64,000 bases of DNA from Agriotes lineatus (lineage: Eukaryota; Arthropoda; Insecta; Coleoptera; Elateridae): assembly GCA_940337035.1 (NCBI GenBank), contig OW679203.1:30327495-30391494 (forward strand), given 5' to 3'. The notes under the pieces were generated by a model that saw only the letters and a list, made by a program, of their open reading frames with translations, had not been told where the DNA came from and ran no database searches. Shown in pieces: positions 32,277 to 43,257 of this stretch. Each line of letters begins with the position of its first letter. The first letter of the stretch is position 1. Made by a program: the position numbers and the translations under genes.

Positions 32277-32850
32277 ACACAGAATTAGTCATTGACAAAG
32301 TGGCAGAACATTGTGCTCTTTTGAAACGGGAGTTATGCGGCGACTAAATTTTAGTTTTATTTTTGAACTGAACCGAACCGAACCGTACAAAACTACCATC
32401 AGCTCTCCAAAAATGTAAGTTTCTTTATTTCATTTTTAGGTTAACCAAATTTATATTCAGACATCTTGTACTTGTTTTCTATATACAAAATCAGGTCAGG
32501 TCAGGTCAGGTTAATAGCGGGTTACAAAATAGTTACAATGTGTAAAATCACAATATATAGCTTTATAAGAAATTTAAATGCCATGATAATAAAAGTGGCC
32601 TGAACTCTCAGTCGTTTCCCGGCCTAGTCTGATTTACCCAGCACGCCCCTGCATACACGTATCTCATACATAGGCAACTCGATTAGGGCTGTTATGAGAA
32701 CTGCAATCTCCACGGGACAACATGCGTCAGCATTTACACCACCGGCTAATTTTATATTTTATAAATGATCTGTATGATGCATTAAATAGCTAATTTAACT
32801 GCTAAATACCAAACCAGAAAACCAATTTCAGACAAAAATCCCCACATAAA

Positions 32851-33294
32851 AAAATCTAAATGACGCACTGAAGACATTTTCAGTTTGAAACTGTTAAGCA
32901 TCATAGTCCTCCTTGCTTTAGGGGACCATTTCAGTCGATAACTGCCTGTCTGACGCTGTATTGTTACATCCGCGCTGCCGAACACAAACCTCCAGCACGA
33001 TGTTGCGTCAGGAGCCTCGACCGTCGCCATCTTGGGAACCGATGCTCGCCGATAGCGCCCCACCAGCCACCTCGCTGGCGCTCGGAGCTCGGCCAATTAG
33101 AAGCCTGGAGAGGCATTCTTGAATGTACTCGTCATTTGGCGTCTTCGACAATTGTCGCACGGTAGAAGTCGAGTATTAGAGAAATTTGGTATTCTTGAGC
33201 GGTACCCGAATTAGAAATCCGATGCTCTCTTTGAATGTCGCACACGCTTATGAGTTGCAGTATGTCGTCACTTGAATCGCAAAATATTAACTGG
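32851..33294. other. Non-coding spacer between P relic 2 and pogo E
   Basis: Moderately GC-rich around 32930-33110. A minus-strand frame (33096-32782) has no recognisable domain. It may be the worn 3' part of P relic 2, but I cannot show it. Confidence 0.3.
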
Positions 33295-34053
33295 TAGGGT
33301 AAGTTCGCCTAATTTCAGCCGTTCCCAGTAGTCAGCCACATTTAGAAATAACGGTCGAAAATAAGAATATACGGTAGATTTGACTTTTAAAATATTTTTT
33401 CCAGTAGTCAGCCATATTTCCCGCCAATAATGGTTTAACTGTCAAAAACCCAACCTAACAGGTGACTGCATGTTTGGTGTCGTGTTCAAGTGGCTGTGTT
33501 TTGGTAAGTAAAATCTCTATTCTCGCTAAGTTGTAAGCTGCTTGAAAATAGGGATTTATACTCTATAGGGGCACAATTTTTAGGGTAAATTATTTTCATT
33601 CGCCCTATTAGCTTAATCAATGTATATTAAGATATTAATTTGAGGTTAAAACGTTACCGGTGTATTTTATTTTCGGGTGGCTGACTACTAGATATTCTAA
33701 ATTACCATAATCCAATAGTCAGCCCTGGTGGCTGACTACTGGAATAAGACCAAATTATACGTAAATTATATGTATATTTTATAAAGCATACATTCATAAT
33801 CAATTATACTGTCTTACATTTATCCATATTTGATGTTGGCCAGAAGTCAGCCGCCTAAATCCGTTACAAATACAACGTGGCTGACTTAAGGCAATACAAA
33901 GTTCAGTACTCAGCCTTTAGTTGCAAGTTGCAGAACTAAATAATAATAATTATAGTAATAATAATAATAATAATAAAAAATAATAATAATTATTATTATT
34001 TTTATTTCTTCATTTAATAGTAAAGAAGGGATTTTTTTCAGGCACACGATAAA

Positions 34054-35510
34054 ATGAGTCGGTACAAATCACATGAGATTCACAAATATCCTGAAGAAGC
34101 ATTGGTTAATGCTTTAAAAGCGATAAGAGAGGAAAAACTTGGTATAAGAGCTGCTAGCAGACAGTACGGTGTACCTCGTGGTACTTTGCAAGATCGAATT
34201 GATGGACGAATTGCCGAAGGGCCACGTAAAATGGGACCAAGTACTGTGTTAAACAAGGAAGAGGAAGACATTTTAGAAAATTGGTTAATATCATTGGCCA
34301 AGTGCGGTTTTCCTCAAAAAAAAAGATGATCTCTTAAACACGGTTCAGCAAATAATAACCAGTGACAATAGAAAAAGTCCATTTAAAAATCACAGACCTG
34401 GTCAAAAGTGGTATAGTGCATTTTTGAAGAGGCATCCAGCTTTGGCTTTAAGAGAAGCAGAAGGGCTTACTAAAGGAAGAAGTATTATAACAGAAGAATT
34501 AATAAGAAAATGGTTTGATGAATTAAAAAAATACTTGGAAAAGAACAATTTGCTTGATATATTGAATGACCCATCACGAATTTTTAATGGTGATGAAACC
34601 AGTTTTTCGATGTGCCCTAAGACTGGGAAATTTTTGGCTCCAAAAGGTTACAAAAACGTCTATGAAGTTAAAAGTGGAAAAGACAAAGAAACCATTACAG
34701 TTCTTATTTTCTCATCTGATGGAAAGACAGTTAACTCCCATGGTTGTTTTTCCATTCGTTCGACCAAACAAACCAATTGTCGATAGTATGCCACCAACCT
34801 GGTTTCTGGGGCGATCGGAAAGCGGTTGGATGAAGACTGAAATATTTTTTGAGTACATTGCAAATGGATTAAATAAGTATTTGGAAAATAATAACGTTGT
34901 TAAACCAGTCGTACTTTTTGTAGATGGGCATAAGTCTCATTTGTCTATGGAGCTAAGTCAATTCTGCGACGACAACGGGATAATTTTATACGCATTGCCG
35001 CCCAATACAACGCATATTATGCAACCGGCAGGTGTTAGTGTTTTCAAACCTCTAAAAAGTCATTGGAAGAAAACTGTTAGGGGTTGGCAGATGAAGCCTG
35101 AAAATATTAACTGTGTGTTAACTAAGTGCACTTTTTGTCCTTTGTTAAAATCAGTACTATGTGATGAAGGTTTACCACAAGCTATCAAAAATGGATTTAA
35201 AAAATGTGGGTTATTCCCCTTCAACCCTAATGCAATAGATTACACAAAATGCATAAAAAACACAATTGAAAAAATGCAACTGCCAACAAATATTCAACAA
35301 CCCATTTTGGAAGAACATATTCAAACGACCGAAAGCGTTTTAAAACATTTCAAACCTAAACTAATTGAATTTGGTATTACAAATGTTGACTATGTCATTA
35401 AAACACTTAAAATAATTCATCAACAATCCACCACGATCTCAGTTGATGCATTTGTAATTCCCGATGGTACTTACAAAAATGTGACGACGCAACAGACTCA
35501 CAAAATGAAC
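34054..35510 (+). pseudogene. Pogo E transposase: HTH + DDE_1, third catalytic Asp replaced by Gly
   Basis: ATG 34054. psq HTH (E-K-L-G-I-R-A-A-S-R-Q-Y-G-V-P-R-G-T-L-Q). The frame slips in an A10 run at about 34320, then a CENPB-type HTH (K-W-Y-S-A-F-L-K-R-H-P). D in N-G-D-E-T-S (first catalytic), a second slip near 34735, D in V-D-G-H-K-S-H (second). The third motif reads M-Q-P-A-G-V-S-V-F, with GGT at 35031-35033 where the Asp codon is expected. The frame loses family likeness near 35510, at the edge of the inserted GC-rich block. Inactive. Confidence 0.82.
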
Positions 35511-35727
35511 CTTTTTGTACTCATGACTTCAAAATTCATATTTCCCAGTCATTCCCGATGCGCCGAAACTTACTTTTCCCGCACCGCGGTGTTTTTTACT
35601 TTCCAACAAAAACTAGGGGAATTTGTTTTTTGTAAATTTTTATAATAAACGGGGCTGCGCGCGCTATTGCTCGGTCTATTCTATTCAATTTACCACCATT
35701 TTTTGGCCTATTACGTTGGTTCTTCTC

Positions 35728-36430
35728 CAAGGGGGCCCTCGGGGATTTGCCCTTCTCCAAGGGGGCCCACGGGGCTGCGCCCATGTTCAAGGGGGCCCTT
35801 AGGCCTCCGCCCATCTCCAAGGGGGCTCACGGGGCTCCGCTCATCTCCAAGGGGGCCCACGGGGCTCCGCCCATCTCCAAGGGGGCCTCCGGGGCTCCGC
35901 CCCTCTTCAAGGGGGCCCACGGGGCTCCGCCCATGTCCAAGGGGGCCCTTGGGCCTCCGCCCCTCTCCAGGGGGTTTTCGGGCTCCGCCCATCTCCAAGG
36001 GGGCTCTCGGGGCTCCGCTCATCTCCAAGGGGGCCCACGAAGCTCCGCCCATCTCCAAGGAGGCCCTCGGGCCTCCGCCCCTCTCCAGGGGGCCCTCGGG
36101 CTCCGCCCATCTCCAAGGGGGCCCTCGGGGTTTCGCCCCTCTTTAAGGGGGCCCTAGGGGCTCCGCCCCTCTCCAAGGGGGCCCTAGGGGCTCCGCCCAT
36201 CTCCAAGGGGGCCTTCGGGCCTCCGCCCCTCTCCAGGGGGCCCTCGGGCTTCGCCCATCTCCAAGGGGGCCTTCGGGGCTTCGCCCCCTTTTTAAGGGGG
36301 CCCTCGGGGCTCCGCCCCTCCCCAGGGGGGCTCAGGTGCTTTGCCCCTTTCTAAGGGGGCCCCTCGGGGCTCCGGCCATATCTAAGGGAACTTAGGGGCT
36401 CCGCCCCTCTCCAAGGGGGCCTTCGGGACA
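35728..36430. repeat. GC-rich minisatellite, 30-bp unit, about 23 copies
   Basis: The unit approximates GGGGCTCCGCCCATCTCCAA followed by GGGGGCCCTC. The period is exactly 30 bp over long stretches (two units per 60 bases), drifting to 28-31 bp further right. Each unit contains two self-complementary cores (GGGGCTCCGCCCC and GGGGGCCCCC types), so the array can fold into serial hairpins. It contrasts sharply with the AT-rich pogo E around it. Flanks 35640-35727 and 36431-36500 (ends near TTTATTATATAGAGGAT) probably belong to the same insertion. Long open frames here on both strands are by-products of a 30-bp period. Confidence 0.9.
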
Positions 36431-36653
36431 CACACGTATGGATCGTTCTCCTTTATTATATAGAGGATTGTCCCTCGTTGGTTTAATTGCGCCTGCAAAC
36501 ACCAGAGGCGCTGTAAACGTCGAAAAAAGCTAACAGGTGCGTAGATAAAAGTTTAGTGATTTGTGCTGTCAACTCAGTAAATTAGTAAAACACTATATAA
36601 TAATTTTTTTATTTTTTAAAATATTTTCAGTTATTCGTTACAAAAAACATTGT

Positions 36654-36768
36654 ACCTAACTCCTTCGGGAAGAATTTTCCCGAATTCGCACTACATGCAG
36701 CACTCCCTTCGGTCGTGCTGCAAACAAAGTGCTCATTCGGGAAAATTACCTTCCCGAACTTGTTAGGT
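36654..36768. repeat. Foldback element 3 (115-bp palindrome) inside pogo E
   Basis: Left arm ACCTAACTCCTTCGGGAAGA pairs with the right arm reversed (ACCTAACAAGTTCGGGAAGG). Pairing continues through ATTTTCCCGAAT and GCACT to an inner GCAGCACTCCC/GGTCGTGCTGC stem. It sits 12 bp before the ATG of the linker frame. Confidence 0.75.
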
Positions 36769-36780
36769 AAATAACTATTA

Positions 36781-38290
36781 ATGAATGATGTGATGCTGTT
36801 TGATTTTAATGAATTTGACGAGCTTGATTTTCACCAGAATAATATTCAACAAGAAGTACCAGAGCTACCGAATAATGATATAAATGAAAATGACCAAGAT
36901 AAAAACCAAAGTACTAAAGAAGTTAAGGGGCTCGTTAACACTTGTGAAAGTATTAACAAAATAACAACTATTGCAGATATTCACGAATATAAAGAAAATA
37001 AAAAGAAGGCAGATACGGAGTATTGTAAAAACTCTTGTCAAATGACATACCCAAACAGGAGAGTAGATTTAAATGAAATTAACGTAGTTGAAACCGTGAA
37101 AAGTGAAAATAATAATGATTTTGAAACCCCTTATATTATGACAAGTCAACAAAGAAAAAGACAGGATTTAAATGAAATTAAGATAAAAGAAACTGGTAGG
37201 AGTGAAGATAAGAATAATTTTAAAATCTCTTGCCAAAAAATAAAATACCAAGATAAATTTCAAGAAGATTTAAATAAAATTACGGTAATAGAAACAGAAG
37301 AGAGTGAAGATAATATTTTTAAAACACCTTGTAATATGACAAACCAAAACAGAAGAATTGAAGATTTAAATGAAGATAAGGAAACTGAAATAGATAACCA
37401 AATTAGAAAATATTTAAATAAAATTATGGTAGTAGAAACAAATGAGACTGAAGATAAGAAAATTTCCAAGACTTTATGCCAAATGACCAACCAAAACAGA
37501 AAAATGGAAGAAAATGTAGATAATATTAGTACAGTAGAAACTTATATTGAAGAAGAGTCAAATGTAATAAGTATTATAGTCGATGAAAAAGGATGTAAAG
37601 ATGATTGTGAAAAAATAACTAAAAATTGGACAATTCCACCCAATACTATGGAGTTACAGAAAAAAACAAAAATTACTGAATCATCAAGCGACTTTTCTAA
37701 AATTAAAGGTGTAGACGAAAATCCTAAGGCAGTACAAGTTTTGCAAGACATAACTCTTAAACCTTTAGATATAAACAAAACATTTTTTCCCTGCAATACA
37801 TCTTTTAAAAAACATTTGTACTTTCCCATTAGTAAGGAAAATATTAGCAGTAATGATAAAAGAACCAAAAAGGAACGTCTTCCAGCAGCAATTTCATCAG
37901 CAGATTTTAGAAATATGTTACAAAAAAAAATTGATGAAAAAAAAGCAGCAGATGAAATTGCTAGAAGAAAATTAGAAAGACTTAAACGAGCCGCAGAAAA
38001 GCCTAAAAGATTACCAAAGAAAAAGAGACAAAAGAAAGAGACATGTATCTGAGGAAGAAGATCTGATTGAAGAAGAATTTAAGGAAATTAAGATGAAGGA
38101 AAAATGTGCAATTTGCAATCTAGAAATGGATAGTGACACAGAGGATAATGACGAAAAAAATATTGGCTGCGATAGATGTCCGAATTGGTTTCATTTAAAA
38201 TGCAGCCCATTTCAGGGGTGTAACTATTTTGAAATAGAAGACGCAGAGTTTATTTGTGATTTTTGTAAAACAAGAAAAAATATTGTTTGA
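36781..38290 (+). pseudogene. Pogo E linker region with about 33-aa repeats, then PHD finger
   Basis: A 423-codon frame (36781-38052), then after a 1-bp slip a PHD finger (38099-38270: C-A-I-C, C-D-R-C, H-L-K-C, C-D-F-C). The linker is acidic and Asn-rich, with five or six imperfect repeats of about 33 residues around D-L-N-E-I-x-V-x-E-T ... S-E-D-x-N-x-F-K-T ... C-Q-M-T-N-Q-N-R-R. It ends in a basic helix (E-I-A-R-R-K-L-E-R-L-K-R). Its position between DDE_1 and PHD equals the basic linker of pogo D. Its length is unusual for the group. No known domain for the repeats. Confidence 0.7.
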
Positions 38291-38883
38291 TTTAAAAAAC
38301 TTTTTTTTACTTAGTCTAGAGTATAGACAGCAAGATATTTGTCTTTGTAAAAAAAAACTAAGTTTTTTAATGTTTTTATTTATTTTTTATTTGATATTAA
38401 GGTAAAATTAAGAGGTAAAGCAATGTTTCATTTCGTGTTTATGTATTTTTAACAATTTTTAAGTAATAAATGATATTTATATTCATTTTGTTATGTTTTT
38501 TTTCTTTCATTTCGAACGTAGGCTGACTATAGGCACGTTTGTGGCTGAGATTAAATTTTGTTAGGCTGACTATAGGAAATTTTGTATATTTTTTAAAATA
38601 AAAAAAACTACAATATGGCAGTAAATATAATAAAACCGCTTATTGCATGTTATAGTTTACTGTTTAATATAAAGAGAAAAACATATTTGCGCTTTTTAAA
38701 AAAATAACTACTATTTTTAATATAAGACTTAAAAATAAAAATCCGTTAAGTGGCTGACTACTGGCGAATTTACCCTACGCAGGCGCTGTAGCGAAAATAG
38801 TTCAACTGTAGCACTCCGAACATCGAATTGGTAGTGACAGTTTGAAGTGTTTGCTAAGTTTTGAAATTAAGTTGTGTTGAAGA

Positions 38884-40246
38884 ATGGCTAATTTTGACGA
38901 ACTCATGCAATTGAATGTGTTAGCTGTTGTGGAAGAAGCGGAAATATTAGCGGCACAACCCGGTCGAATATTTAGGGATAAAGAGAACCCATTTCGTCTT
39001 TCCGAGCAACAATTTGTGAAAATGTACAGGTTAACTAAAGGATTATGTAGAGAATTGATTGTAATGGTAGGACCATTCTTAAACGTTCCAACGAGAACAT
39101 CTGCGTTGGATCCTACTATTAAGGCAAGTAATACACAGAAAAATTCCTCACATGTAAATATTCATAAAGGAATTTTATTTCAGGTGCTTACAGCACTACG
39201 ATTTTTTGCTTCTGGTAGTTACCAAATGGACACTGGCAGCAATATTCATATGGCATTAAGTCAAGCATCTGTGAGCCGATGCATTTCTGAAGTGTCGGAT
39301 GCATTAAATCGTCCTGAAATTTTTAATCGATGGGTGTCATTTCCGCAGAACCTGGAAGAATTGGCGGCAGTGAGGACACAGTAAGCAATAACTAAATACT
39401 TTTTGTCTATAAAGTCACTTTGTAATTAAAACTATTTTATTGTGCAGGTTTTTCAATAGATTCGCTTTTCCTGGTGTTGTTGGGTGTATTGATTGTACAC
39501 ATGTTGCAATCGTTGCACCTCCACGCAACGACGCAAATCAACCGGAACATATTTATGTGAACAGGAAACGTTACCATTCGATAAATGTACAACTTGTAAG
39601 TTTTATTATTTAAAAATAACAGGATCATTAACATTGTAATTTGTAGATATGTGATTCCAACCTCAAAATACTTAATGTAAACGCTCGATTTCCCGGTAGC
39701 ACACATGATGCATTTATATGGCGGAATTCACAAGTTCATGCTGCTATGAGAAGACTGCATGAAGGTGGTCAAAGAGATTTTTATTTAATTGGTAAATTAC
39801 TCTTAAAAATCTTTTCATTACCCCAGAAATTTTAGGCGATTCCGGATATCCACTCCGTACATGGCTGATGACCCCATACGAAAACCCTGTGGAAGGAACT
39901 CCAGAGTTCGCGTACAATCACGCTTTGACAAGAACTCGTTGCACCATAGAAAGGTGCAATGGAGTTTTAAAGATGCGTTTCCGATGCCTTCTGAGACAAC
40001 GGGTGCTTAATTATCACCCACAGCGTGCAGCACAAATTATAAATGCATGCGTGGTGCTGCATAATATGTGCTTATGCAAATAACATTGCACCACCTGTTG
40101 AGGACAATGAGGAAGACAATGATATGGGTGTTATAGATAACAATCTTTTGAATGTTGTGCATGCAGAACCATTGGGACGGGGTCATCCAGATTTGGCTGC
40201 TGGCAGGCAATTCCGGCAACGAATTGCAAATCGTTATTTTATGTAA
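38884..40246 (+). pseudogene. HARBI1-like (PIF/Harbinger) transposase, five exons, one frameshift
   Basis: ATG 38884. Exons: to about 39123 (a GC-AG intron of 60 bp, 39124-39183, would remove a poorly conserved stretch), 39184-39380, 39448-39595, 39647-39791 and 39836-40246. DDE_4 motifs: D in G-C-I-D-C-T-H-V, D in G-S-T-H-D-A-F and E in C-T-I-E-R-C-N-G-V-L. HTH-like segment: S-Q-A-S-V-S-R-C-I. A 1-bp slip near 40080 (after L-H-N-M-C-L) moves the last 55 codons to another frame, ending at 40246. The rest is intact. No TIR found: pogo E lies 106 bp upstream of the ATG and hides the left side. Confidence 0.82.
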
Positions 40247-40579
40247 CTTTTCAAATATGTGCCAGATGGCGATAGTATGCTAATTGCCGCATAGTGTAGT
40301 TGTAACGGCCGTAGTGTTCAACATAAATGCGCGATTAATCTGCAAATAATATAAATTATAGCCAAAATATATATAATTACCAAGGTAAAATTATCTTTAA
40401 GCTACCTTATAGAGATAGTAACCACTTGTTAACCCGAAATATTTGTAATAATGTGTTGCCTATATAATTAAATGCAAGGTTATGTACAATTCTACCCGCA
40501 TGTGGAGATTTTTGGAGCGAAATTTAAATTAGTAAGTTAGTTTGGCATCTTCCCCCTAACTGTGGGGTTAGTTACCTTA
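40247..40579. other. Non-coding spacer with a lone pogo F-type end
   Basis: AT-rich. At 40540-40577 lies TTTGGCATCTTCCCCCTAAC...GTTACCT, which resembles the right terminus of pogo F (42801-42825) in the same orientation, directly abutting F's left end. Confidence 0.5.
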
Positions 40580-42825
40580 CGTTCATTGGGGTAAGATGCC
40601 ATTTTACAATACCGTATTTTAACGTTTGTGTTAATTATTGCAGTGTGAGATAATGCCTAGAAAATATACTAGGGTATCGAATAGGGCTGAATGGACGGAA
40701 GACAATCTTCAGGCTGCTGCTGAACAGCTAAGGGACGGGAATAGATCTGCTAATTCCATTGCAAAAGAATTTGGGATTCCACTCCGAACTCTTTTGCGGC
40801 GAGTTGCTAAAGGAAATTTAGTAAAAGGATCGTTAGGCCCATCAGGCTGTCTTGGCAAAGAAAATAAACTGGAACTGGTAAACTATATTCAACGGCTAGA
40901 AAAGGCTGGATATGCTCCTACATCAATACAAATTAGACATTTAGCATTTACTTTTGCGGAGCGTAACAACATCAAAGATCGATTTAATAAAGAAAAAAAG
41001 AAGCTGGATATGATTGGTTTATTCAGTTCATGACACGGCACCCGAATTTACGACTACGAGCAGCTCAGGGCCGTTCGATAGCTCGATCTCTAGGTATGTG
41101 TCATAAGGAAGTTGATCCCTATTTTAAAATGCTCCTGAATGTCCTCACTAAATATGAATTTCTAAATGAACCACGAAAAATATTCAACATGGACGAAACT
41201 GGTCTGCAGATCAACAATAAGCCCGGCAAAGTTATTGCAACCAAAGGTGCTAAAGACGTACACATTCTAACGAGTAACGAAAAGGGTGAAACAATCAGTC
41301 TAATAGCTTGTTGCAGTGCCGAAGGGAATTTTTTACCACCATTTGTAATTTTTCGACGAACAAATAAAAAACGAGAGTATGAAGACAATTTACCACCTGG
41401 AAGCGCAGTTTGCATGTCACCAGACTCCGCTTATGTGAAAACACACATTTTTCTACAGTGGATAAGGGAACATTTTCTACCTAGAAAGGACCCCGGGCCT
41501 GTTCTCTTAATAGTGGACGGTCATTCCTCACATTGCGGTGATGTTAACGTATTAGATTTTCTCGCAGAAAATGAGATCATTTTATTATGCCTTCCAAGTC
41601 GTACCACACACTGGTTACAGCCTCTAGACAGATCATTTTTTAAGCCCTTGAAATCGTATTGGAATACTGCGTGTTCTAACTGGAAACGTAATCATCCCGG
41701 TCGAAAAATCACTAGGCTTCAGTTTGGAGAATTACTTAATGAAGCATGGGGTAAAGCAGCTACGAATCAAAATGGAGTGTCGGGATTTGACGCCTGTGGC
41801 ATATTTCCGTACAATCCAAACAGAGCTCCAGACTACGCATTTTCGGTGTCAGAGTTGCAAAATCAAGCAGTAATTCCAGCACAGGAGCAGGCTGTAATGG
41901 GACCTGAAGAAATTGAGGAGAACGTTATGCTTGAGGAAAATAAGGAAAATCACACGCTAGAAACGGATGAGTTGGAGTTGATAGCGAATCGTCCTTCAAC
42001 ATCATATCAAGACATTGCCCCAATCCCTGTGATAGCTGGCCCCTCGAAACCGAATGCTAGAAAACAACATGCCGAAATAATGACTTCCCCTGAAACTCGA
42101 GAAAAGAAGCGCCAAAAACTTAAAGAAAAACAAGAGAAACTTGCAAAGCAGAAGCTGAAACGCAAAACGAAGGATACAGAAAGTCAAGAAAGCAAATGAA
42201 AAGAGGCGTAAGAAAGAAAAAGAAATTGATTTCAGTGATGAAAGCGACAGCGACATCGTCGAAAATTTGGTATCAGATCATAGTTCTGACAATATAGAAA
42301 GTGATAGCGACGATTATTGTGTTGTATGAAATGGTACTCGTAACTATCATGCTAAAAAGGGGCCAAAAGTTCACTGGATAGGTTGCACTGTTTGCAGGAA
42401 GTGGTTACACGAAACCTGCACAACGTATGCAAATAACTGTGTAAAATGTGCCAAGAAGTAGATTTTCTTGCATTTGGCATCTTTCACCAAAGCCCGTGTG
42501 GGGTAAGTTGGCACTCGCACTGGTTTAAGATGCTGAGCGCTTGCTGAACTGCATGCAAACGTGTTATTTTTACAATGGCATCTTACCTCAGTTACTGAGA
42601 GATGGCTTGTCATTTCACCCCCACCTAGGTGGGGTAAGACGACAAATACCTTTTTTCATTTGTTTTTTTTACATTTTCAATGAAGAATTTAGAGCAAATG
42701 TGAGCTACTATCTTGTTTAGTATACCTTTAACTATGTTAAGTCTGTATTATTTGAATAAAATTCCTACCCGCTACTTATGAACGAATTTTTGTAAAAACC
42801 TTTGGCATCCTCCCCCAAGTTACCT
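40580..42825. mobile_element. Pogo-like element F
   Basis: About 2246 bp. Ends: left CGTTCATTGGGGTAAGATGC, right reversed AGGTAACTTGGGGGAGGATG; TA at 40578-40579 and 42826-42827. The TIR pairing is weaker than in the other copies, so the exact borders are tentative. The word GGGGTAAGATGCC or its complement GGCATCTT(AC)CCC recurs near 40589, 42477, 42500, 42576, 42635 and 42803. 42462-42800 is the non-coding 3' leader. Confidence 0.7.
40653..42461 (+). pseudogene. Pogo F transposase: psq HTH, CENPB HTH, DDE_1, PHD finger
   Basis: ATG 40653 after a TTATTGCAG acceptor-like run. psq HTH (S-A-N-S-I-A-K-E-F-G-I-P-L-R-T-L-L-R-R). A 1-bp slip in an A/G run near 41005 occurs before Y-D-W-F-I-Q-F. Then comes a long open DDE_1: D in F-N-M-D-E-T-G, D in V-D-G-H-S-S-H, D in L-Q-P-L-D-R, all three present. 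A second slip near 42195 leads through an acidic Ser-rich linker to a PHD finger whose second Cys is a TGA near 42328 (C-V-V-stop), then C-T-V-C, H-E-T-C, C-V-K-C. The catalytic core is otherwise intact. Confidence 0.83.
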
Positions 42826-43134
42826 TACAGATCTAAATTTTCCTTTAAACTGTTTGATATAGACTATCTACTACTTCCCTTAAATTAGTATTTTAATTTC
42901 TTTATCAATACGTTATTTTTAGTATTTTCGACGTTATACTTGTTTGATTGTGTTAATTTAAGGAAACTGTATTTTTATGTAATTTTTAAATTTATTGACA
43001 ATTTCTACAACGCTGATTGTTGAATGATGTGTTTTCTAATATTTTATCTGCCTGAATACGTTACTTACATACAAACTGTTTTGAAAATAAAGTTTTTATT
43101 TTACTTGTCACACTTTTTAGCGTACTTTGCCATT
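42826..43134. other. AT-rich spacer, no gene seen
   Basis: No frame, TIR or repeat recognised; part of it may be worn 5' sequence of the LTR element that is readable from 43135. Confidence 0.35.
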
Positions 43135-43257
43135 CCATATTCAATCAGATGATGAAAAAATACCGACAATTAACAGGAGAAATTTGAAATAAATATTCCA
43201 CCTCGATCCGAAAGTATAATTCGACTACCCACCAACAGCCAACTAAAAGAAGCACAA
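43135..43257 (+). mobile_element. Errantivirus-like LTR element, pol fragment left of pogo G
   Basis: A frame reading P-P-R-S-E-S-I-I-R-L-P resembles the segment between protease and reverse transcriptase of Ty3/gypsy elements. It stops at the pogo G left end, and the right flank of pogo G resumes much later in pol (end of RT). The polymerase core between them is absent, so a deletion accompanied or preceded the insertion. Confidence 0.5.

Larger units (their letters stand above)
29058..32651 (+). mobile_element. Complete hAT transposon with perfect target duplication
   Basis: Length 3594 bp. Ends CAGGGGCGTGCTGG (left, 29058) and its complement CCAGCACGCCCCTG (right, 32651) match exactly for 14 bp. 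The flanks are an exact 8-bp duplication CATACACG (29050-29057, 32652-32659). It holds one 909-codon ORF with no stops. The 5' leader (29058-29546) has GC-rich CCGGGATACCGGGAG and repeated GGCCTGC near the end. The 3' leader has short (CCGAA)n near 32366 and (TCAGG)4 near 32492. It is the best-preserved transposon in the window. Confidence 0.93.
27984..32850 (+). pseudogene. P-element-type transposase relic 2, split by a hAT element
   Basis: After a TTTTTTACAG acceptor at 27983 comes the second half of a THAP finger (H-I-C-E-E-H-F), then a coiled basic stretch (28385-28570) and the P-type HTH region (K-Q-R-W-D-P-E-M-L-N-L-A). A later fragment has V-C-D-Q-G-P and C-F-Y-D-K-L-H-L-I-K-S-V-R-N (28826-29040), the central P transposase catalytic motifs. 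The hAT (29058-32651) interrupts it; beyond it R-A-V-M-R-T-A-I-S-T-G-Q and F-I-N-D-L-Y-D-A-L-N-S continue the family pattern to about 32850. Many stops; old relic. THAP exon 1 is absent. Confidence 0.7.
33297..38775. mobile_element. Pogo-like element E, with a GC-rich minisatellite inside
   Basis: Length 5479 bp, TA at 33295-33296 and 38776-38777. TIRs: left GGGTAAGTTCGCCTAATTTC, right reversed GGGTAAATTCGCCAGTAGTC. Its word GTGGCTGACTACTGG, full or partial, occurs about ten times within the 5' 650 bp (33330-33925) and again in the 3' 260 bp (38520-38760). A microsatellite of TAA/TTA lies at 33945-34010. It carries a transposase (34054-35510), a foreign GC-rich block (about 35640-36440), a foldback (36654) and the linker/PHD frame. 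Confidence 0.9.

Noticed and set aside
32492..32512. (TCAGG)4, the telomere repeat unit of some beetles
   Set aside because: Only four units, inside the 3' leader of a hAT element; too short to mean anything about telomeres or the host order.
32782..33096. 104-codon minus-strand ORF between P relic 2 and pogo E
   Set aside because: No domain, and it overlaps the probable tail of the P relic on the other strand.
35667..36206. Several long overlapping ORFs on both strands rich in Gly, Pro and Arg
   Set aside because: They follow from a GC-rich 30-bp repeat whose length is a multiple of three; all frames stay open. Not genes.
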